Part shown: positions 57,801 through 64,000 of the stretch, piece after piece | Layout: the number at the start of each line of letters is the position of its first letter | Position numbering within the stretch: the stretch's first letter is position 1 | From: Nectonema munidae | Lineage: Eukaryota; Nematomorpha; Nectonematoida; Nectonematidae | Length of the DNA: 64,000 bases | Assembly (NCBI GenBank): GCA_030549495.1 | Contig: JAUIRK010000787.1 | Span: 1-64,000, forward strand | Direction of reading: 5' to 3' | Program-made: the position numbers and the translations under genes | Notes under the pieces: model-generated | What the model saw: only the letters and a program-made list of their open reading frames with translations | Databases searched by the model: none | Told to the model about the DNA's origin: nothing

Positions 57801-60800
57801 AAAAAATAAAATTTTTTTAAAATAAAATTTTTTATTTTATGACTTACAAAAATGAAATTCAAAAAAGCATATTATATGTAGTTCTAAAAATTATTCATTT
57901 TAAGCAGTGGTATATCTTTCTGCTAGGGTAGACACAGCCTTAGTTCCGACTAAAAACAAAATCATCTCAAAATATTATTATAAAATTGAAACCATTTCTT
58001 TTTTACATCAGATGAATATAATAGACCTCTACTAAGCTCTAAAAATGGCGTGCGCTATTTCAGTGGTATCTAGTAAAGGAAATCATAAAAACGTTTTTTA
58101 AAATTTAAGCAAAAGTATAACGACTCCAACGCCACTCCATTCCAGAGAATTAATGATAGAAACTGGTTTAAAAAAACACGGCCATTGCTTTAAAATAGAG
58201 ACATGAAATAACATGTTAACACTAATCCCGCAAGCTGACATTTTTAGCAAAATATTAAAGTCATCATTCACTCGATATCGTTAGGCTTGTTGATTTGGCG
58301 ATAGGCGTGGCTTGCTTAAACACATACATATAAAGCAGACCCAAGACCAAGCTTAAAACACGATATATTGGTATTTAATTTTACCAAAAAAAATTATTCA
58401 AGAATGTCCCTAATTATATTTACTAGCAAATAAAATCAAAACATTGGTCATAATTTATCATGCATAAAAGACACATTTTTTGAAAATAATATCCAAACAG
58501 GTTTCAACAGCTATTAGATAGCTATAATAGTGGACAAAATATCCCATCTGTTTCTATTCCCTGCTTAAAAGTGACAAGAAAGAAAGAACATCAAAAAATG
58601 AAAGTAGAAGCAAATGGATCAAAGATAAACAAGGCTATCAGGAAAATCTTTGAATCAGCTCCACCTATTTAAAAGCGGGAATTGGTGTTTGCAAATATGG
58701 GATAAATAGGCCATTTTCTTTTACTATTTACGAGGGTAACTTTATCTGGTGACCAAGTCTTAACACTGCAAATGTTTATACATAAAAATTGAAACCATCA
58801 CATTTATAGTCAGTAACGTAGCCAGAAATTTATATTTGGAGGTGCCAAATCAGGCACTAATATACATGCCTACCTACTGGCTTTGTCTAAAATTAAAGCA
58901 TCAAATGCTGCGTATAACAACTCTCCTCTTTGCGTTCATGAGCTCCTTTCTCTACGTGCGTTCTTTTATTTCTTTTGTCAACGCTTTAGATTTTACCATA
59001 GTCAATATTTCCTATCTTCCTTTCTCATACCTGAGAGTCATAAATTAACTTTCTTAAGGTAGAATTTTTTATACTGGGGCCCAAGTGCCCCACAGCTGGC
59101 TACGTGGCTGTTTATAGTACTCCACCTATATTTAATCAAGTTAAAGCACGGAATGATATCATTTGGAAAACATTGAATAATCTTTTTGGTTCTTCAAAAT
59201 TTTAGGGATTTTTCCAATTTGTCTACGTTCTTTTTAGTTTGCCTCTAATACTATTTACCTTGAGGATTTTATTTTGATGATATAAATGCGCTAAATGGTG
59301 AAAAAGACAAATTCAACCTCTAAAAAATTAACAAAAACATTTCAATCCAATAAACAATTTCAAATTGAATATTGAAATTCAATATTCGCTCTACAAATAT
59401 TTCCATTTTATAGATGGCGTTAATAATATTTTATTTAATTGTTATGGTCTCCGATTTTATATATCTCTTTACAACAATCAAATTTTGTCTTTATTTTTAT
59501 GAAAAAAATGTGTTTATAAAATTTGCTATAATTTTGAACTTATATCAAAAAGATATCACCAATAATAATAAGCTAAGAATAACTTTGCTCACATATCTAA
59601 TTAACGAAGAAAGCTCGATTTAAAAATTGGTAAAAAGCCCTACTGTGGCACGCGGAAATTTTTTTTACAACTGAACAAATACCTGTATAAGTAAGGATTT
59701 ATCTTTGAAATTGTAGCCAAAAATTTCTTCAATTTTCTGGACCTTTATGTAGTTTTGTTGTAAATTTTCAGACCAATTAGCATCCTTTAGTTGTAAAGAA
59801 TCATAATATTTTAGTTTGACTGTGTCTAAAGTACAAGGCCATTTAATAATCGTTTAATTAACAAATAGAATAAATACCAATATATTCATTTCCTTTTGAA
59901 TCAATTGTGAAGGGTATGTAAACCTGATTCTCAAAAAAATACATGATTAATTTCATCGCACTTACAGGCCCACATTCAAGGAGGTAGGAACCAAACAAAG
60001 CTTCTAATGAATCAGAAATAGATTTTCCACAACATGTGTTATACAAAATATGGCTATGCAGTGATTCATTTTTGATAATAAAACATGGAGGAAGCCAGGA
60101 ATCATTTGGCGAAAACTTCGACAAAATCATATACTCGCCAAGGTTCTTATCAGAAGCCGAAGAAAAGAGCTTTGCATTGCTAACCTAAAAGAAAAGGCAT
60201 TGATTTGTTAATTACATTTTACATTATACACATCTGAACATTGAAATAAAGTTTCGTGCCTAGCATTTTATCAAATATAATATAACGCAATTTTTAATAT
60301 TAAAGATTTTCGTATTCCCAATTTCTTGATTATAGTTAACTAGAAGTTTAGAAAAAATTCAGATTGTAAAGAAAATAAGAGGTAAAGAAATTTTCAATAA
60401 ATCTTCAACAAACAACTTTTTTTCATACCCAAACAGACTCTTTCATAAATTCTTACAAAACATCCATCTAACATTCTGATCTTCCCTCATTCTGTTATTG
60501 CCTAATTTTGTGTTAATTAATATTGACATATCGAGACAGTATTCCCAAAAAAATAACGATAATAAGTTGCTTTGGATAATAATTTACAAAATATATAACA
60601 TTTGTTCAAAGTCATATGTTTGTTTGCTACAGCAAAGCTTGCAATTTTTGCATGCTATAAACTAGATAGATACCATTGGGCAGAGTATTGTGACAAGTTG
60701 TACTCAATTTTTACATATAGATTAAAAATCAGGACAAATTGCTTACCAACCATCTTTATTGGCAAGACGCCTAGAAAAGAGGGAACACAAACTAGAACTG

Positions 60801-63800
60801 TTTTCAGTGTGCGATTACAGTTCTTCCTTGGTTCCCATATAGTAATCTTTGAGTAAATAAAATCGATTCCAATTTTGTCGATTATTGTGACCGGGGTGAA
60901 CATTGTATGCTAGTCAATTTATAAAATTTTATCCCATTCCCAACAAAGAATTGTTGAAAGTAAAATATCATATTCTTTCTGCACTTTCTTGTAATAAAAT
61001 AGATACATAATCTGAGTTTATCGCGACGGCCCCTAGAAACATCGAAAGGCCAAAGAAAGAAATGTGACATCTGGCCATGCTTTCGCTTCATCTTTTTAAC
61101 TATTGGTTTATATTGTATGCTTTTATCATATGGGCAACAATCATAATGTAAACTTCCCATTGGAAAGTGTTTTTTTTTAGAAAAACGCCTTCTTGTTGAA
61201 AGCTGCTATTACTAAATGGGATTTCAAATTTATATCAAGATCTTTACTTTTTTTATAATCCTTGCACAAGTTAAACAATCTCAGATAAAATTTTGCACAG
61301 ACACTGGCAAACACATACAGAAACCACCGTTATTGGTAGGACGTAGAAACAGACACGACGACACACACAAGCACGAAAACACACGAATCCATATACATCT
61401 ATCTATATACAGTACACAAACACCGATATACACATAGGAAAGATATGAATATACAGGTCCTTGTATTTTCCAATTCGTGTGAATCTTTTATTTAGACATT
61501 TGAATACAAATGACTTTGTCACGATACATCAACAACTTCTGAGATAAATCAAGGAAACTGCCCAATCAAAGTTTTTGATCCAAGCAAACCTTGTAAATAG
61601 GAAAAAAAGTTTTACCATATAAATGATGCACGGACATCTTTTATGTATTTTCACCCGAAATTAATATTTAGAATTATAGTGACTAATTTTATTTATCCGT
61701 AGTTTATATAACCAAACAGTTAGTGCTGGACGCTTCTATCCTACCTAAACAGGAATAGTTTGTGAAGATCGTATAAATTTCAAGACCGTTCTCATTATGA
61801 GAACGAGCAGTCAACACTATGGTCATCTTGTTCTATGGAGAAAAAAGAAAGCAAGAGTTTTTGTTGGTTTACAACTAGTATAAATTTGGAGTGGACAAAG
61901 TCGATCAAATGTGTCGCAACTATACTACTTACAAATGTAAACGTAGGTGGCCGATATCTGTGTATTCAATTATGTAGACATGGCTACTTTGAATACTTCA
62001 ATCATTGTTATGAATATCTCTTCTCAAACATATTTTTCTGGATGTGGAAGTCGTAAATAAATAGTAAACTCTCTTTACTTTCAAGTGGATAAAATGCAAT
62101 GAAAATCAGGGTCCAACTTATATAAATACCTTATGAAAGCTGAAGGCACTTTATTGGTGTTCAAAACAAGTTGAAGAAACAACCTTTTTCTGCTTATTTT
62201 ACAGAAACAATCTCTGCAAGGAAGACTGTGAAGTTATATGAATTGTAAATATTGTTAATTTTCTTCAATATCTTTAAGTTTTGAAATTTCATTACAATAA
62301 AAATCCATGTTTATTGAAATCGCTGTACGTTTTTATAAAAGACCTAACAGGCTCAGCTTGGCCTTCCGAGGAATCTTTTTCTTCTTCTTTCCATTTATTT
62401 TTCAAAAGTAATACTACTCTTTTTATTTTTCAATTCTTTTTTCTTTGTTTCTCTATCTTTGGTCTTTTCAATATTAATAGTGTACTTCCTGAAATCTCTT
62501 TCAGCCACCACAATAAGGTACATATTTTGAAATAGTCTGATTTAAAATGAAATTTTTTAAGAATCTTAATTTGAAACCTGATATTGATTTTAGTATTTAA
62601 TTTTTTCATTAATCGAAAAATCGACTTTATTTACTTTTAACTCAATATTTATGATACAAAATCAACAATAAATAATCAGAAACACTGAGTCTAAATCAAA
62701 ATTGTAAGAAATTTAGTGTGAAGATTGCAAAAAGGAAAACAGATTTTATAGAAAGGAGAAATACGCAAACTTTGATTGGTTAAATCGTAATGACAAGTTC
62801 TCCTAGGGATAATCAATCAAACTCTTCTAACAAATGCTGGATGTCTAAGCCATAGAGTTCAAATATTATATCCATATATGATGTACATTGTTTCAATAAT
62901 GCGTATACGATAAGATGTTATCATTTTCACAGAGTGATAGGGTGGAATTATGAGGTTCGTCTTTGAAATACGAATGAGTAAAGTTGGAGGATAATCTTAC
63001 CAAATGATGATGTTGATAAAACAGATAGAGAAAATGCAAATTTATTGCGGGGGAGATGGTTTTCAATCTGAATGCAAACATTAGCATTTTTCACTTCTCT
63101 CATATAGTATTAGAGGCTTTGTGTATGAAGAGATTTATTGGCTTCATATTATAGGTCGTTTGCTAAAACATTAAAACAAAAGTGGATCATAGTAATTTCT
63201 CTTCGGCAAATAACTTGCTGTGTAGTTGAGGGATATATGTTCTTAAAACCATCATCAGCAATCTACACTTATAGAAGACTGCTTTAAAACAAAAATTTAT
63301 AAAACTTTCAAAAGGCTCACTTTAAGAATTGATCTGAAAATCGAAAGACGATTTATTTTATCTAGCATCTATTTTATGTTAAGGCGTTATTTTCACTATA
63401 AAGGATGAAATTTGAAGAAAAAAAACTGACAAATAGAAAATTATTTAAACTTAAAATCAATTAGATTAGTTCATTTAAAACGTTAATTGAAAGCAGGATT
63501 CAGTGTTTAAAAAAAGAAAAATAAGGATAATCCAAATGTTGATTTTCAAACGCTATGATGTATACACTTGATTTCTCGTCTAGAAACTACAACTAAAGTT
63601 GGACAAGACAAAAAAACATTTGCTCGCGTGAATAGTATAGAAGTTAACTTTAACTTTTTTTTAATGAGGCAAATGAGTTTGAAAATATAAACGCGCTTAT
63701 AGAAGTAAAGAATACCAATTTGCTTCGGAAAAAGGATAGCTTTCCTTCATGATAATCGCAGTGTTTACAAAATAAAGATATTGAGACAACGGCTTTCAGA

Positions 63801-63913
63801 AACGCATCACCAAGAATTTCAAGTCTTTCTAAGTTGAAACCATCGTTGCATTTAGCCGTTGTCAGAGCTTGGAGAATAGACCAAGGATTAGGAGCGCACT
63901 TCTGGGGAATATA
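54700..63913 (-). CDS. Dicer: Dicer, C-terminal part (RNase IIIa, RNase IIIb, dsRBD), seven exons, 5' end outside window
   Basis: Dicer cuts double-stranded RNA precursors into 21-25 nt small RNAs in the cytoplasm. Exons: 63913-63716, 60184-59878, 59819-59683, 57524-57207, 57056-56891, 56838-56763, 54841-54700. All phases match, giving 447 residues to the stop (numbered from the first codon seen). RNase IIIa: ERLEILGD with E32 and D36, and SDSLEA with D124 and E127. RNase IIIb: QRLEFLGD with E234 and D238, and LGDIFE with D343 and E346. All catalytic acids are kept. The dsRBD is at about 390-445 ([20 protein letters not shown]). [16 protein letters not shown] and SPVREL favour Dicer-1 over Dicer-2, but this is not certain. 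Oddity: WLPPC to KSIS spans only about 24 residues, far less than in human Dicer. Helicase, PAZ and upstream parts lie beyond base 64000. Confidence 0.95.
54842..56762. other. Last Dicer intron (1.9 kb)
   Basis: Contains a SINE at 55136-55216. The remaining sequence is AT-rich. A 'ttatcaaaccaattacattg' phrase is repeated at about 55288 and 55326. Confidence 0.7.
55136..55216 (+). mobile_element. tRNA-headed SINE, 5' part
   Basis: 'ggggtgtgtagggttggtta', 'gcgggtttcgataactcagg', B box GGTTCGATCCC (with the short piece before it deleted), 'gcatcaagcctactttc'. The tail is missing. It lies antisense to Dicer. Confidence 0.82.
56763..56838 (-). CDS. Dicer: Dicer exon: linker to dsRBD
   Basis: E376 at the junction, then [20 protein letters not shown] and RVKF. 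'VP(R/K)SP(V/I)REL' is conserved in Dicers. Acceptor TATTTCAG, donor TCAC|GTAAAT. Confidence 0.92.
56891..57056 (-). CDS. Dicer: Dicer exon: second half of RNase IIIb
   Basis: 55 codons plus one base: [20 protein letters not shown] then [17 protein letters not shown]. It carries the last two catalytic acids. Acceptor TTTTTAG, donor ATTG|GTATCT. Confidence 0.95.
57207..57524 (-). CDS. Dicer: Dicer exon: RNase IIIb core
   Basis: 106 codons, phase 0 on both sides: [71 protein letters not shown]. Acceptor GTCTAG, donor AAT|GTAAGT. Confidence 0.97.
57525..59682. other. Dicer intron (2.2 kb)
   Basis: Contains the hAT MITE at 58811-59110. The rest is AT-rich without recognised features. Confidence 0.7.
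58811..59110. mobile_element. hAT MITE (300 bp) with exact 8-bp target duplication
   Basis: TTTATAGT lies directly before (58803-58810) and after (59111-59118). Ends are CAGTAACGTAGCCAGAAAT and, inward from the other side, CAGCCACGTAGCCAGCTGTG. The CAG..ACGTAGCCAG ends are related to the smaller MITE at 33454. Non-coding. Confidence 0.88.
59683..59819 (-). CDS. Dicer: Dicer exon: linker and start of RNase IIIb
   Basis: V169 at the junction, then [20 protein letters not shown], and [19 protein letters not shown], the first helix of RNase IIIb (compare human FEKKINYRFKNKAYLLQ). Acceptor GACACAG, donor ACAG|GTATTT. Confidence 0.88.
59878..60184 (-). CDS. Dicer: Dicer exon: end of RNase IIIa
   Basis: 102 codons plus one base. 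Starts [18 protein letters not shown], then [15 protein letters not shown], a very short linker, then [20 protein letters not shown]. Acceptor TTTTAG, donor ATTG|GTATTT. Confidence 0.93.
60185..63715. other. Dicer intron (3.5 kb)
   Basis: It contains a piggyBac transposase relic near 61784-62060, a (CA)-rich low-complexity stretch at 61350-61435, and otherwise unassigned AT-rich sequence. Confidence 0.75.
61784..62060 (+). pseudogene. piggyBac transposase fragment
   Basis: On the plus strand, [20 protein letters not shown] then [10 protein letters not shown] lies at about 61886-61974. 'GVD.(L/V)DQMC..Y...R..RRWP' followed by a hydrophobic helix is the signature of piggyBac transposases just after the last catalytic Asp. 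The frame stops right after it, and I could not place the rest. The short piggyBac-type MITEs at 16511 and 46651 could have depended on such an enzyme, but no end sequence links them. Confidence 0.75.
63716..63913 (-). CDS. Dicer: Dicer exon: start of RNase IIIa
   Basis: 66 codons: [37 protein letters not shown], and [14 protein letters not shown]. Acceptor CATTAAG, donor TTG|GTATTC. 'SILQALT...NDG.NLERLE..GD.FLK' is the Dicer RNase IIIa signature. Confidence 0.93.
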
Positions 63914-64000
63914 CTTAATGAAAATAAGTTAAATTAGGTCGTCTGTTAGGAAACATCAATAGAATGGTGAAGAAAACTTTACAAAAAAATAAAAAATTTA

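Noticed and set aside
58836-59048. 70-codon frame with hydrophobic text
   Set aside because: It lies wholly inside the 300-bp hAT MITE and shows no transposase motif.
60655-60903. Minus-strand 82-codon frame as an additional Dicer exon
   Set aside because: The flanking Dicer exons already join in phase with continuous conserved text (RSKL then VSNAK), so there is no room for an extra exon.

Overview
The window looks like arthropod nuclear DNA. It is very AT-rich, its three host genes have arthropod-type relatives and are split by long introns, and most of the rest is transposon debris. Crustacean, possibly copepod, is my guess from the overall look and is not proved by any single sequence. 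Much of the six-frame signal is noise in AT-rich DNA.

Three host genes are supported by exon chains with matching splice phases. (1) BORCS5, the myristoylated BORC subunit that couples lysosomes to Arl8 and kinesin: plus strand, 11428-15138, three exons, 291 codons. (2) A rhodopsin-class GPCR closest to the tachykinin-like receptor 86C / natalisin receptor group: plus strand, 26478-44330, six exons, 331 codons, with introns of up to about 7.8 kb. (3) The C-terminal part of a Dicer: minus strand, entering at the right edge and ending at 54700, seven exons giving RNase IIIa, RNase IIIb and the dsRNA-binding domain (447 residues in the window). The helicase and PAZ part lies beyond base 64000. 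A fourth exon-like reading frame at 16182-16423 is not identified. I see no rRNA, true tRNA, CRISPR array or intact viral element.

Layout: 1-5000 is AT-rich, with tandem arrays (a KpnI-site minisatellite at 2728-3366) and an OTU-protease fragment. 5034-8695 holds two decayed LINEs. 9230-11200 is mostly structureless with one SINE. 11428-15138 is BORCS5. 16.2-26.4 kb holds the unidentified exon, a piggyBac-type MITE, LINE tails, two hAT MITEs and a piece of hAT transposase. 26.5-44.3 kb is the GPCR, with its introns full of SINEs and hAT elements. 44.7-53.5 kb is a transposon graveyard: a hAT MITE, a nearly full-length hAT with transposase interrupted by a piggyBac-type MITE, a SINE, a short hAT remnant and a pogo/Tigger relic. 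54.3-64 kb is the 3' part of Dicer, with a LINE tail just past its stop and a SINE, a hAT MITE and a piggyBac transposase relic in its introns.

The genes do not form an operon or shared pathway. The most useful results beyond the genes are transposon insertions dated by target-site duplications: exact 8-bp duplications at 23482/24253, 34672/35539, 50619/51023 and 58803/59111, and TTAA targets at 16507 and 46647. There is also a tRNA-headed SINE family with at least seven copies. I found no convincing new biological system.
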